DNA from: Lates calcarifer
Lineage: Eukaryota > Chordata > Actinopteri > Centropomidae
Direction of reading: 5' to 3'
DNA: 64,000 nt
Assembly: GCF_001640805.2 (NCBI RefSeq)
Contig: NC_066844.1
Location: forward strand, 14,322,543-14,386,542
Below, piece by piece: positions 52,381-64,000 of the stretch (position 1 is its first letter; each line of letters opens with the position of its first letter). Under the pieces are notes generated by a model that saw nothing but the letters and a program-made list of their open reading frames with translations, was not told the DNA's origin and made no database searches. The translations under genes were made by a program, and so were the position numbers.

Positions 52381-55300
52381 TTAAAGTCCTTGCAGCGCTC
52401 TGCAGTTAGAACAGATGCTCACATTCTTCTTAACCAAGAAATCACATGTTGATGCCCGCTCGAGCATGACTGGGTCTCTATTAGGGAATGGCTCTCTGGG
52501 TGGAAGGCCCTGGCACACAACGTATTTCTCCAGTCCCAAAAGCAGATCGACCACCTCGTTTATAGAAGTTAAGCGTGCTGGGTAGTTGTCGTACAGAGGG
52601 TGGGTGGGGAGCAGCGGCTGCTTTTGCACAGTGATCTGATAGCAGAAGCCTGGGTCTATCAGTACCATGGTGTCGGTCATACTGGACTGTTTTGAACACT
52701 GGATAAGCTGCAGCTGTGGGCCCTCCACCATTATGGCATACCATAGGATTGGCAGTACAGAGGAGCGCAAAGAGTGTAGCAGTTTCATTAGCTGGTTCTC
52801 AACATCTGCACCATTCCCTGGTTGGCTATCAGCCAAACTGAAGATCTGTGTGATCTGCAGATGACAACAATGTATATGAAAACAAATACACAAAATGTTC
52901 ATGTTCTCTGTTGTTATCCAGGAGAACTAACATGAAAAGGCTCACCAAGATACTTACCATGGGCAACTCCTCTTCATCCTCTTCTTCCTCTTCTTCGTCA
53001 GCATGCTTTTGACCATCTCTGCCTGCGTGTGACCTCTCTGCATCCCATCTGCTTAGCTGGTTCTGGATCGACAAGGGCGAAATCATGAGCTTAACTTTTT
53101 AACTCCAACTACAGTCAGTCAAACCTCAATCTGTAATCCACGTACAACAAAAAATATCAAATCATGATCAAACCTAAGATGAAGTAAAACTGAATCACAG
53201 CTACATCAAAGTGTATGGAATCAGAATGAAAAAAAAATTGTTTATGTGGATAATGTTAAATAAATAATAGGTTGCTGACATGGGCAGTATACTGGACTCA
53301 GCAGCCCTCGACCCATAAACTCTGCGCCTTTCAAGCTGATTTTGACATGGAGGTGAAGCAGGGATTCAAGTGGTAAACACAGGACTGTGGTCAGAACTGA
53401 AAGGAAATGAAGAGCAGAGAAGATCAAGATGATTTACAGGGATTTGCAAGCTGCTGGGCAGCAAGCGAGTTTGGGTCTCATCAGCCTGATGTGGGTTTAG
53501 GATTGGATTTTTTTTTTTTAGGATTTAGGATAGGATTTTTTTCTCAATTTAAAAAAAAAATATCACCAAACGAAGTGTCCTTATATTTCTGCCTCATCAG
53601 CATTCAATGCTCGCATGTGATGCAAATACTCGGCAGCACTTGTGCATCATCAGTATTTGCAGTAGAACAAAGAATATGAGGCTTAATTCCACAGCCTCTG
53701 CCTGCAAAATGTGCTAAACAACATAAATACTGTGTTTACAAGAGGCAGTGGGGCATGTGGCAAAAACCATTTAACATATTACTGATATTCTATAGATATT
53801 AAAAAGTTAAGCTGTATAGCTAAACATACAACAGCATGTTGATGATGATGATCATATTGGTATGCAGAGCCCTTTTCCTCAGTCCACAAAATATTTTCTC
53901 AGTAGCGTTGTGGAGAATCAAAATGTTCATCACTTCAGGCGTGCACTGATGTTTTGTTTGGAAAGCAGCAGCAGCTCCTTCCATAGTGTTCTGCCTTGGT
54001 TACCATGCTCTATGCAACCATGCACCACGATTTGTGTATGGTACACCCATGAACAGAGATGTTAACCAGCTCCAATTATTCTTATAGAGCTTTAGCAGTT
54101 AGTCTGGGGTTCTTTTATTTTTTTGTTTTTTTACCTCATTGAGCAATCTGCGTTGTGCCTTTGGAGTCATCTTAGCTGGGCGCCCACTTCTAGGGAGAGT
54201 AGCCACGGTACTAAATCGTTTCCATTTATAGATAATTTGTCTGACTGTGGACTGATGAATAGCTAAACTCTTTGAGATGACTTTGTAACCCTTTCCAGCT
54301 TTATGCAAATCAACAACTCTTGATCTTAAGTCTTCTGAGATCTCTTTTCTGCGAGGCATGGTTCACATCAGCAGCTCCCTCTTGTGAACAGGAAGCTCTA
54401 AACATCTGAGTGTTTTTTATAAGTCAAAGCTGTTCTAAACCACGCCTCCAATCTTGTTTTATTTACTGCACTACGTGTTTGCCAACTCCTGACTCCAATT
54501 AGCTTATGTTGATGTCATTAGCCGAGGGGCTCAGACACTTTTTCCAACCTACGCTGTGAATATTTCGATAATTTATTCAATACAGACAAGAACAATGCAA
54601 TGCCTTGTGTGTTATTAGTTGAAATAGGTTGTGTTTATTCATTATTGTAACATAGATGAGGATGTGGCTGTATTTTAAAACAAATTAATACATAAATGCA
54701 GATCATTCCAAAGAATTCACTTAATTTCTCTTGCCACTGTAGTTCAGCCCTTATTTTATTTTCTAGTTGAGACCACAAAGTTTCCAAAGATAACAACTAT
54801 GTCTCACAGAAGGTTTGTGATAAAAGAGCATGCACAAGACATTTAGAGTATTAAATACTAATTGGAATGGATCAGCCACAAAAAACATGAATCTCTTAAG
54901 ACATACAGTATATATGCTACTATCAGACAATGTGGAATAAGATGATTTTTTTTTTTAAAGATTAAGAGTTACCTAAAAGGAAATATAAGGAAAAGCTGAT
55001 CAAATAAATAAATCTGCCCTATTCCCTCCTTCTTGTTTATATAGGTATGGCTCAAATAACACAGTGACTGATTGGTGGTGTCATCTAGAAGCATCAGATA
55101 TTTCCATCAGATCAAGTGTAAGGTAAAACAAGTGACCACAAGAACAAACTGAAGGACAGCCAAGAAGAGATGGGTGACAAGTAGAGAGAGCAAACAGCTT
55201 GGCAGCGATATGCATCCATTACAAGGAGATCAAATTAACTTTTGCGGGTGGCCTGATGCCAAGTGAGTAGACGCATGCCTTATAACTACAACATCCCCAG

Positions 55301-58300
55301 GTCGACAGCATCCAAGAGCCTTTGTTACACATCATACACCCTCTCTCTTTTGTTCTTCATGTTTTCTGTGTTTCCCAAAAAATGTACTTGTGCGGTCAGA
55401 TGCCTGTGCAACTTGAAGCAAGACAACAGAAATCTACACAAGTGCACACAAAGAAAAAAGATTAATCTACCCCAAATGGAACACTCAGAGATGCAGATGG
55501 CATCACCATACATTGGTATATTTAAAAAAAAAAAAAAAGGAAAAGAAAAAAAAGCACCTGGTCAAACAGAGCTTGGCTCCAGGCCTGGAATCACTGAACA
55601 GAGCCAGAGCCACAGGCAGGCCAAAGAACAGCATGACAACAGATATATAAGGAAATGGACAAGGTGCCAAAAGCATTTGTAAGGGGAAGCTTAAACAGAC
55701 GGCCATGATGGCTCACGATCAGTTAGGTCTAGTGCAATTAAGCATTGGACAGCAAGAATTTTGTCCACCATCAGCCATAACAGTGCGCATATCTACACCA
55801 GAGCTGTGGGATATCTCAAGGAAAAGGCTCCTGAACTTATAACATAGAAACAATAAATGCTTTATTACTAAAAGGAAGCAGAAGAATGTAAACTTACAAG
55901 TTGACAATTGTTGTTATGGTTGCTGATATGAGGGACTCTGTCAGGAAGCCCATTCCGCTGTCCAAAATTTGAATAATTCAGCTGCAGAGAGGCAAACTCA
56001 AGTTGATACTTTTGGTTTTGAGTTGAGTTTTAGCTGACAAAAAAAATTGTAGATAAGAATCTATTTTCATACCTGCATAGATGATTGGTGGTTTCTCACA
56101 TTCAGTTCACTGTGTTTACTACCGCTGGCAAGCTCAGAGCTCCAACTCGTCTTAACAGAAACACATAAGTAAATGAACATTTTATTAGATGCTCTTTCAG
56201 CAAGAGAACACAATTTTCTTTAAAACACATTCACTACAATCAAAGAGGAACAATGAAAAAATATGAACAACAAAGGCACTGTGCACTCACTGCTGGCAAG
56301 TTACTGTCATCATCCTCATTGTCGGTGAAGTCCAAGCTAAATTGTGGTCCTCTGTTTTTCTTAAAGCCTGACTTGCGACTGTATGTGTAGTGAGGTCGAG
56401 GCCTGCCCGGCAGCAATGAACCATCTGGCCCATAGTCTCCTTGCCCCATCTGGAAGGGCAGTAAGTGTCTCTGTCAAATATAAACACAGATATTTAAAAC
56501 CTAGTTTAAATTTAAATTTAAATCATTACTGCAAGCAAAAAGAAACTCATTAAAAACTGATACAGTCTTACCATTGCCTGTCTCTGACACTGCCGTAGAC
56601 GACACTTCTGCCTCTTTTTGTTGCTGCCTCCGAACTTGGGTTTGTCTATACAGAAATCACACGTGCCGCAGTCTTTCCTGCAGAGACAGGCTTTGCATTC
56701 TCCACAGGAGCGCCGTTTCCGCTTCTTATGCCACTGCGAATCGAGGATAATAAGAGAATCTATCACAAATATAAAAGCATTATGAAATAACTGAGTGAAT
56801 AAATGAGTGATAATTACATTATTTTGTCAACTATATAGCAAGAGGTAAAGGAGCATTATGGTGAAAAGCTGTTAATTCAACTCAATATCTTCCAAAACAA
56901 ATCTTCTAAACCTCAGACAAAATTAAGTCAAATATTAAAAAGGAAGAAAGACACATTGTCTTCTAAAATTAATGTTGATAACAGCTGAGTAAGAAATTCT
57001 TTTGACAAAACCATGGAGAAACAGAAACCCAAATGATCTCTTTGAGTTAACATAAAAATAGCAACATTATGTGCAACTTTCTTCCTATCAGACAGTGATG
57101 AGACAGCAGTTAGTGGAAATGTGACTTAATCGTATTATCTTTAGGCAGATTTTTTTTGGAAATTTGAATAAAATTTGCACAACATTAAATGGAAAATTGA
57201 AAACAAGTGAGTGCCCCACTAGCACCAATTCCTAAAGCTAATCATTCGCCACGTGTCAAAAACCAAAGACCCAGCCTGGAGAAATCTGTTTGCCTCTGTT
57301 GTGAATTGTCAATATGGACTATTCTTCCAACTAAAACTGTATTTTTAGCAAACCTATGAGGATAGGAAACAAAATAGTGCAGGAGTGGTTTGAGAAGTGT
57401 CTGTGAATGTTCTGACAGCTGGTTTCCCACAGAAACTGACATGGATTCAAGTTGGCCACAGCTACTGTACATTTCTCCATGAAGGAGAAAACTGTCAACT
57501 TTCACAAGCTGCTATTCAAGCCTGAAGAGGGTCACAAACAGTTTTGTTTTTTCTGCATCACTTTAGATAATTCATGTCTCCATGTCTGGTGGAGGAGTGG
57601 CACAGTGGTGCAATGGTTAGCACTGTCTCCTCAACCAGGTTCGAGCCCCGGGGCTTTTCTGTGTGTGAATTTGCATGTTTATCCCTGTGCCTGTGTGGTT
57701 TCTCTCCAGGTACTCCGGCGTAAATTGGTGACTCTAAGTTGCCTGTAGGTGTGAATGTGAGTGTGAATGGTTGTTTGTCTGTATATGTTGTCTTGTGATG
57801 GACTGGCTATCTGTCCAGGGTGTACCCCGCCCGTGTCAGCTGGTTAGCTCAGCTCCCATGACCCTTAAGGGATAAGTGTCATAGAGAATAAATGAATAAA
57901 TGTCTGTGGGACACTGGGTTTTACTCACATCATCATCGTCGTCAGTTGACATATCGTCCTCATCGTCAACGTCTACGTTGACTGAGAAGTTTTCTGTGTC
58001 ACTGCTTTTGAGACTCGGATGCTGCAATGAAAAATAATAAAACACTGTCAATGAGAGTGGTGAAAACGCTATACCCCTGAGTACTGTGAATATATATTTA
58101 ATTTGATCTTATATCACAAAAAGTTACCTGTGAGTCTGCAATTTCACTCTGTAAAATAAAACAATTGTTGTTGATCTTGATAATAATACTGAGTTGATCA
58201 AACAGTGGAAACTTTGCTTTAAATTTGACACGGAATAAAACGGTCACTGTGACATTATCAACAGGCAATTTAGACATTCAGAATGTGTGTTGTCAAAGCA

Positions 58301-61300
58301 GTAACACGGAGACCTTTGGCCCTCCAGCAAACACAGGAAACATGTTCAACTGAATGGATTATACAGGTTTTTCTTACCTGGAAACTCATGCATGTGTCAT
58401 CAAAGGTTTCAGGAATGTCAATATAAGGCCTCTGCTGCATGAAGGTTCCACTTCCAGGGCCCTAATGTAACAAACAGAAACAAAAAGCATGAACGTAAAA
58501 GACACATAAGCGATAAGCATCAAAATAAACAACTGTGTACTTGGCAGTTTACCTTGCGAATAGGACATATACATTTACGTTTCCGGCATATGCGTTTCCT
58601 GGACTCGGGGCTCTGCAGTCCATGCTTGCAGTTGGCACACTGCCCACAGTTGACTGTGTTGTGGCATCCCACACACTGCCCACAAGGAATCCACTACAAG
58701 CGAAGTCGACCAGAATGAAAAGGCAGATTTTATTTATATTTTATATACACATTTTAACACATCTATCAGAAGCCTAATTCTGGAAGAACATAAAAGAACA
58801 TATCTTCTTAGTACTATAAAATTCACAAAAGCCAAAAGAGATTATATGTGCTGTCATTGTCATTTTCAACAATGTTCCATCCTCCTTTAAATGAAACATT
58901 CACGTACTGTGAAAATCCTGACTCCATGGTTTTATTACTCTATTATTAGTTTCCAGTGGGCCATAAGCTGAAGTTTTGGCTACTTAAAGCGACTAAAATG
59001 TAGCTGTTCACGTACACGTCCTGTTCACACACGATGCTTTACCTTTCTGAAACGAATCATCGGATGCTCCTTTGTCTTTGAGGCTGCTGGAATCAAAAAG
59101 ACATAAAGAGCGTAGGATGAGTAAAACTGTTAGAAGGTGGTATCTCTTACCCCACCTCTGATATTTCCATGATTTGTTTTTTTTTTCTATTTCAGATACT
59201 AGTGAGGCCTAAGAGTCACTCTTAGTACACACATGCACTGACATACCCCAACAGGAGGGACAGCAGGGCCTCTTCCTTTGTTTGTCATACCATGTGCCTG
59301 TGAAGGAAATACCACATCTGGCACAGATCCTGCAGAGAAATATGAAAATGTGATAATGTAAACCCTTATGATTTAATGGAAATACTCAAGTGTCCTGTTA
59401 GTTGCATCAGTAGTTTTAATGGTGGGATTAGGCAATCAAATACAAACTGAAGCAAGTGGACTCACAGAGTGCTGTCCTCTGACCCAATTTCTCCATTTAT
59501 CGAGGGGAGTGGGAGCGGTTTGGATGATGACGGAAGGGGAAGTTTAATTTTATCTTCCGCCGGTGGATCATCACTGGGAGAGACTTGGTTTGGTGTTCCC
59601 ATTGTACGGTGCGGGGAGAAGCTTGTCTGGTTGGTTTGAACGTTTTTGGGCCCCAGGTTGGGGGTGAGTCTGTGGTGAGAGTCCGGGGTGTCGGCTCCCT
59701 CTCCTCTCTCCATGAAGCTGGACTCTGAGGAAGAACGCTCCCGCATCTTTCTCTAACGGGTTAGGAAAGTGAGGGAAATTAAGTGTAAGGCAGGCACATC
59801 TTAAAAGTTTTAAGCGATAAAAAAGGCTGGTACCTTCAGTCTGTTTCGAACTCTTATGGGTAGTGCTTCACCATCGTAGAACTTCCCCGTCTTATATTCA
59901 AAGGTTGTCAAGTCAAGTTGCCCATCCAGCACTATAGTCAGCTCTACTCTGCTTCTCACTCGACCACCTTGTGGACTGTGGAGGAGAAACATAATTACAA
60001 TGACGAAGAACTGGACGACAACCACATATGCTTCTCTTCAGACATACCTAATAAAATGGACAGAGAGTTATTGATAAAAAAAACGTTTCTGCTCTCTGAA
60101 TTGACGACAATTGTACAGTGGGTTTTTTTTTTTTTTTATTCTACTACTAGATAGTAATTTACCTTAGGTAATACACATCCTTCTGGCCAATACTGGACCC
60201 TGAGCGCCGAACAACTTCTTTGCGTTTCCAGCCCTCTCCGAGTACCGGCCAATCCTCCCATCCCTCGTCAGCATGTGATCGCTTATGGCGGGGAACGTGA
60301 AGCCTGGATTTAAAAGAGGAGACAGGAACGCGCGTGTGAGAAATCTTTATACTACATGGGAAAAACTGACTGCACAAGACAACTCTGGTATTTTTGAACC
60401 TGGTCCTCATCATCCCATGTTTGGTTATAACTGACTTACAGGGACAAAAATCTTTGGAATTAATGCAGCATTGAGCAACAGTGATGTACCCAGCGACCGA
60501 GTATAGCTGTCCACGTCAAGTACGTCCACTAAAGTGCTTGTTTTTGCCACTGACAGGCTCAGATTGTTGTTATGAGTGTCTGACAACTTTATGACTAGGA
60601 TTCCTGCAGAGATAGACCTACTTACTAAAGACTACAATCATTTTTCTTTAACCAGAAACACCATTATACATCTCTACCAGACTTCACTGACAAAAATAGG
60701 AATTTCTCTCTTTGGGAGTTGTTGGTCTACCGCTGTCTTGATTGGTTAGTTTGCTTGCGGTATTGTGTGGCCCCTTTAGAAAAAAGGATCTGAAGACTTC
60801 CTCCACCACTGAAAGTCGCACAGTAAAACAAACTAATCAATTGGGACACCAGTATTCCAGCAGCCTCCCTGTTCTGTGAGGTAAAGTTACTGTTTTTGCC
60901 AATGGTCTGGTATATAGCCATGTTTTACTCCTTAATAAAAGGGTCTGTCTCTGCAGGAATCCTATCCATAATGTTGTCAGACACTCATAATAACAATCTG
61001 AGCCTGTCAGTGCCAAAAACAAGCACTGTAGTGGATGTACTCTCAAAATTATGGGAAAATAAGCCCTGGGTTCAAAAATACAGGAGTTAAACTGGTAACC
61101 ACCGCCTTTAATTAAATACACTCCCTGGTGAAATAAGTCAGAGAATTTGTACAGCATCATAGCGCATATGCACCAAAACACTGAAAATGTGGGTTGTATG
61201 CTTGCACACAGTCAAAAATCTAAATCCAAATGAAAGGTAACACTGCAGATACAATAGAAGAGAGGGGCTCTGCAGACAGTCAACATGTTAGAATGCCTAA

Positions 61301-61752
61301 GTGACAGCATATTACAGTAGTATTACATGACCACAGACTGGAGGACAACCACATTATTCAACCTACTGATTTATCTTTTTGAAAGCCTTCTCGCTGCCCG
61401 CCACACTCTCACTCCTTTCACTTTCTCCTGCCAGGCTTTCCTCCTCTGCATCATTCCTATCAACGCTGTAGGCATCATCATCCTCCTCAAGGGGCTCGAA
61501 CCAGTCAACGGGAGGCTCACCCCCAGTGGCCTTCTCCTCCTCCTCCTTTATCTCTCTTGGGGCCTCCTCTACGGGATCTGAGCTGGGGTTTTCTTTTGTA
61601 TCAAGACTCTCTAAAGGTGCCATGGGTTCCTGTGCTGGTTCAGCCTCAGAGGTGTTTTCTGCTTTGCTGCCCTGCTCCTCTGTGCTTTGTCCCACATCTT
61701 CCTCCACAGGCTCTGTGCCAGGGAACGGGCTCTCAGGTGGTTCCTCGTCCAT
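52381..61752 (-). CDS. mbd1: Methyl-CpG-binding domain protein 1 (MBD plus CXXC fingers)
   Basis: Coding exons: 61752-61367, 60303-60163, 59975-59834, 59752-59466, 59329-59247, 59086-59043, 58693-58553, 58461-58378, 58148-58128, 58021-57929, 56733-56572, 56449-56291, 56150-56073, 55981-55898, 53062-52958, 52854-52381. Phase-consistent, giving about 827 residues. Order: an acidic Glu/Pro-rich N-terminus; an MBD (WEDWPVLGEGWKRKEVVRRSG, then VYYLRSPQGGRVRSR); a CARCG...CCPSC element; CXXC finger 1 (CGQCVGCHNTVNCGQC); acidic patches; CXXC finger 2 (CGECKACLCRKDCGTC with KFGG); and a 158-residue C-terminal exon. MBD1 is a nuclear reader of methylated CpG and a repressor; KFGG-type CXXC fingers bind unmethylated CpG. 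The first intron donor GTAGGT at 61366 was chosen to avoid the following TAG and keep phase. No break was found. Confidence 0.92.
54110..54741 (-). mobile_element. 5'-end fragment of a Tc1-like transposon
   Basis: In the mbd1 intron 53063-55897. From 54359 down it encodes the transposase N-terminus (MPRRKEISEDLRSRVVDLHK, helix-turn-helix, then GRPAKM). It is cut off after RRLLNEV, with unrelated sequence following. The terminal repeat side ends near 54741 ('cttgccactgta'). This family differs from the 24.5-kb copy. No catalytic domain, so it is inactive. Confidence 0.8.
57580..57900 (+). mobile_element. tRNA-derived SINE
   Basis: The head has a pol III A-box-like 'tggtgcaatgg' (57606-57616) and B box 'ggttcgagcc' (57638-57647). 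The body has 'gtgtgaatttgcatgttt', 'ggtactccggcg' and 'aattggtgactctaa'. The end has 'ctgtccagggtgtaccccgc' and an A-rich 'ataaatgaataaatg'. It is antisense to mbd1, about 30 bases from the donor of the exon at 57929. Familiar teleost SINE type; lightly degraded. Confidence 0.75.
60517..61045. mobile_element. Inverted-repeat element in mbd1 intron 1
   Basis: The arm at about 60517-60614 and the reverse complement of about 60947-61045 agree over about 95 bases with few mismatches, for example 'gtgcttgtttttgccactga' against 'gtgcttgtttttggcactga'; similarity continues inwards for about 30 more. The middle has phrases I associate with a common fish repeat ('ggtctaccgctgtcttgatt'). No coding sequence. 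Probably a non-autonomous DNA transposon. Confidence 0.65.
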
Positions 61753-62480
61753 TGATGCACCAGTTCAGCCTACACAGTGTTTTCCTGGAGACAAATAAGA
61801 TATCCTCTACAGTCGATCTTGCAATCCATTTAAAGTGGTGGAACGGCAAGACTGTCCGTGGATGTGGCCACTTAGCTCTGGCCTCTGAGGTTAGGGCAGG
61901 CAGGTGGTGGTTGACAGTTGCTCAGTTTTTCATGACAAAACCTGGAAACAAGGGTGTTTTAAAGATTAAACACACCACACGTTGTACAGTGCGCTCAGTT
62001 AGCCCTGTGTTGTGTTATTGTGATGTTAGATTTGAACAACGAGCTGCTGTTTTTACACGATGACAATAACTTAGCGAGCAGACATTCAGCATTTACATCA
62101 TAAACTCACTAAAGACACCGGGTGTGGCTTGTGTCCTCGTCTGGTAAACGCTAGTTAGCTCCCGTAAATATATAGCTACCTTTATCAGTAGTAACTTAGC
62201 TAGCAATGGGATGTAGCAAATGTTAGCAAGCAAATTCAATGTTAGCGACACTAGCTAACCTCGTTTGCTATGAAGTGATGTTACTGCTGAAAGTGCTCTG
62301 ATTCTCCGTTACTATTTCTTACTAGGTATTTTACCGCATACTACCAACAGAGCGATGTCAGAACCACTTACGCAAGGTAGCTAGAGAGGAAGCACTGAAA
62401 GTGAAAACGGCAATAGCGTTAGCCGCCGTTAGCTACAGCGTCCCCTCTCCATGGTTCCTGTGCAATTATGCTGAAATGAT
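61753..62480 (-). promoter_or_regulatory. mbd1 5' UTR exons and promoter side
   Basis: An acceptor (TTTGTCTCCAG) at 61785 gives the first coding exon a 32-base leader. Upstream, CCTTGC|GTAAGT marks a non-coding exon ending at 62372. Higher CpG at about 62400-62720 fits a promoter shared with a transcript to the right. Confidence 0.45.
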
Positions 62481-62793
62481 TCCACTGAGTTGCGAACTGT
62501 GTGTCGCTACCACTTTACAAATGTTTGCGGTTAGATGGGCCAACAAATACACCCCCACCTTTAGGGTAATATTCCCCAGATGCTTAACATGACTGCACCA
62601 CTTGACTTTAAGAGGTAGAGCTTACTCAGCCAGCAACCAAGCACCGAGCGCCGACGGAAACGGTGAAAGGACAAAAGAAGGCAAAACCCAAAAGACTCAG
62701 TTCCCTCTCGTTCATGAATGTTGGCGCTGATCCCGCCTTGAGGACAAAGGATTACGGGAATCAATATGGATTGAACATATACTTCCATCAACA

Positions 62794-63266
62794 ATGACGG
62801 CTCAGTTACCTTTAAAGTAAGTGATGGATGATTAATTAACAACATCGTGAACAACACCCAGGCAATTTTTGCCAATTTATAGCCAGCCAATATTAGCTAC
62901 CAATACAGTATTTCCACTATACAACCAACTTTTTAAAAAATTGATTCGTTGTTCACTTTTTCACAGTTTTAAGACATTGGTTCAACATCACTCAGTCCAT
63001 GCAAATATTCTGTTCGGAGAGAAAAGTAACAGAATTGCTTCACCAATCAACAATGTGGAGGTGGAGATGAACACCTTAGTTAGTAAACTGTGCTGCCTTC
63101 ACGTCTTTTAAGAGAGGAAGGAATGTGAGGACACCACATCAGTGGGAGTGAGGTGTTTTTCATGCCGATAGAAGATGTCAGAAATGTTGTTACAGGAAAC
63201 ACAGCTTGGAAACAATTTACCATTAATTGTAATACTAAGTTTGTCCCTTTGTGTAAGCACTGTTGA
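62794..63266 (+). CDS. Possible small divergent gene, function unknown
   Basis: ATG at 62794 (context CAACAATGA) reads MTAQLPL and meets a strong donor AA|GTAAGT at 62817. An acceptor TTTTTCACAG at 62966 then gives N-FKTLVQHHSVHANILFGEK to a donor at 63026. A weaker third exon (63172-63266) would add about 30 residues. + strand AATAAA motifs near 63700 and 63755 fit a transcript end. I do not recognise the protein. The first two exons are plausible together; the third is a guess. It lies head-to-head with mbd1. Confidence 0.3.
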
Positions 63267-64000
63267 ATGTTTAGCATTTGAAGGCATCAGTGTTTGTTAA
63301 CACGAAAAACTTTAATCATTTTACAAAAACAAACGGTAGCACAATCATTGTTTTGTCAAAAATGGAAGAAAAAAACTTGTGCTACATACACAAACTGTCC
63401 TTTGTATAAGATTGTGTAAAGAAAATATTTAATTTTGTTCAGCCAATTGTTGAAGGAGGCAAAAAGATGAAAATGTGAAGTTCTGGTTCACATCTCCTAA
63501 CCATTTCCTGACCCAGATGTAACACCAGCATGCATTCCGAACTACACATTTACAGATTTTTGGCTGTTTTGAAATTGCCTTTGTTACATATAGTCGTCTT
63601 TATGTGTTCAAAATATGTTATACTACTGTTCTAAAATCATAAACCTGTGTTTAGGGGTGTTTAATGGGCTGCTCTTACACACCATCAGACTCTTTAAGAT
63701 GAATAAATGTTTTTTTTGTTTCTTTGTTATTTTTTACTTTTTGTGTTCTGACTAAATAAAGAGTGTAAACTTTGCTGAAGCAGGAAGACTTTTTTTCACC
63801 CTGCAGAAAGGAGAGTGAACTGAGATAAGGCTCCTCCACAAGGTGGTGAGAGGTTAATCCCAATTAGGTGTAGATTAAATAATTGCTAGAGACTCATATT
63901 CTTCTATTCCTTCCATTATGAACAAGGCCTGAGGGTTTAGGTACAGTAAGTTTAGGTACTGTGTGAAGACTCAGTAGTAGGCTCCAGTGCTGCTTACTAT
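63267..64000. other. Sequence right of the divergent candidate
   Basis: AT-rich, with AATAAA motifs on the + strand near 63700 and 63755. It may be the 3' UTR of the candidate gene. Nothing else recognised before the window ends. Confidence 0.3.

Noticed and set aside
57606..57650. tRNA gene
   Set aside because: A and B boxes are present, but the body and tail are those of a SINE and no cloverleaf closes.
61353..61367. Premature stop (TAG) right after the first mbd1 exon frame
   Set aside because: The donor GTAGGT lies just before it and gives phase 2 into the MBD exon, so the TAG is intronic.

Overview
This is nuclear DNA from a ray-finned (teleost) fish. Coding sequence is split into short exons with GT-AG introns. 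The non-coding part holds Tc1-like transposon relics, a tRNA-derived SINE, a LINE-type 3' tail, MITE-like palindromes and many CA/CT/AT microsatellites. No prokaryotic or organellar features are present. Exon structures below were built by hand from reading frame, splice-site sequence, phase continuity and remembered vertebrate orthologues; no alignment was run.

Layout: (1) 97-4166 (+) is a complete traip gene (RING E3 ligase, 15 coding exons). (2) 6058-17069 (-) is grm6, the group III metabotropic glutamate receptor, in 10 coding exons and tail-to-tail with traip at about 4.64 kb. (3) 19481-22742 (-) is a membrane-type comt whose SAM-binding exon carries two extra bases; this is probably a pseudogene, unless the assembly is wrong. 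(4) 25922-31888 (-) is an SRPK-family (SRPK3-like) SR-protein kinase in 14 coding exons, with a 5' non-coding exon near 33.2 kb and a CAG tract just upstream. (5) 36951-42398 (-) is ccdc120, a CUPID/DUF3338 protein in 9 coding exons, with a probable non-coding first exon at 48.63 kb. (6) 52381-61752 (-) is mbd1, a methyl-CpG and CXXC protein in 16 coding exons. (7) 62794-63266 (+) is a weak candidate for a small divergent gene beside the mbd1 promoter.

These genes do not form one pathway. They span genome maintenance (traip), ON-bipolar cell signalling (grm6), catecholamine turnover (comt), splicing control (SRPK), centrosome/junction biology (ccdc120) and DNA-methylation reading (mbd1). From memory, the human orthologues lie on several chromosomes, so this order is a fish-lineage arrangement.

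I found no undescribed multi-gene system. The best leads are the broken comt exon, a long inverted repeat in mbd1 intron 1, the small divergent gene candidate, a missing stretch in ccdc120, and a substitution in the SRPK activation segment.
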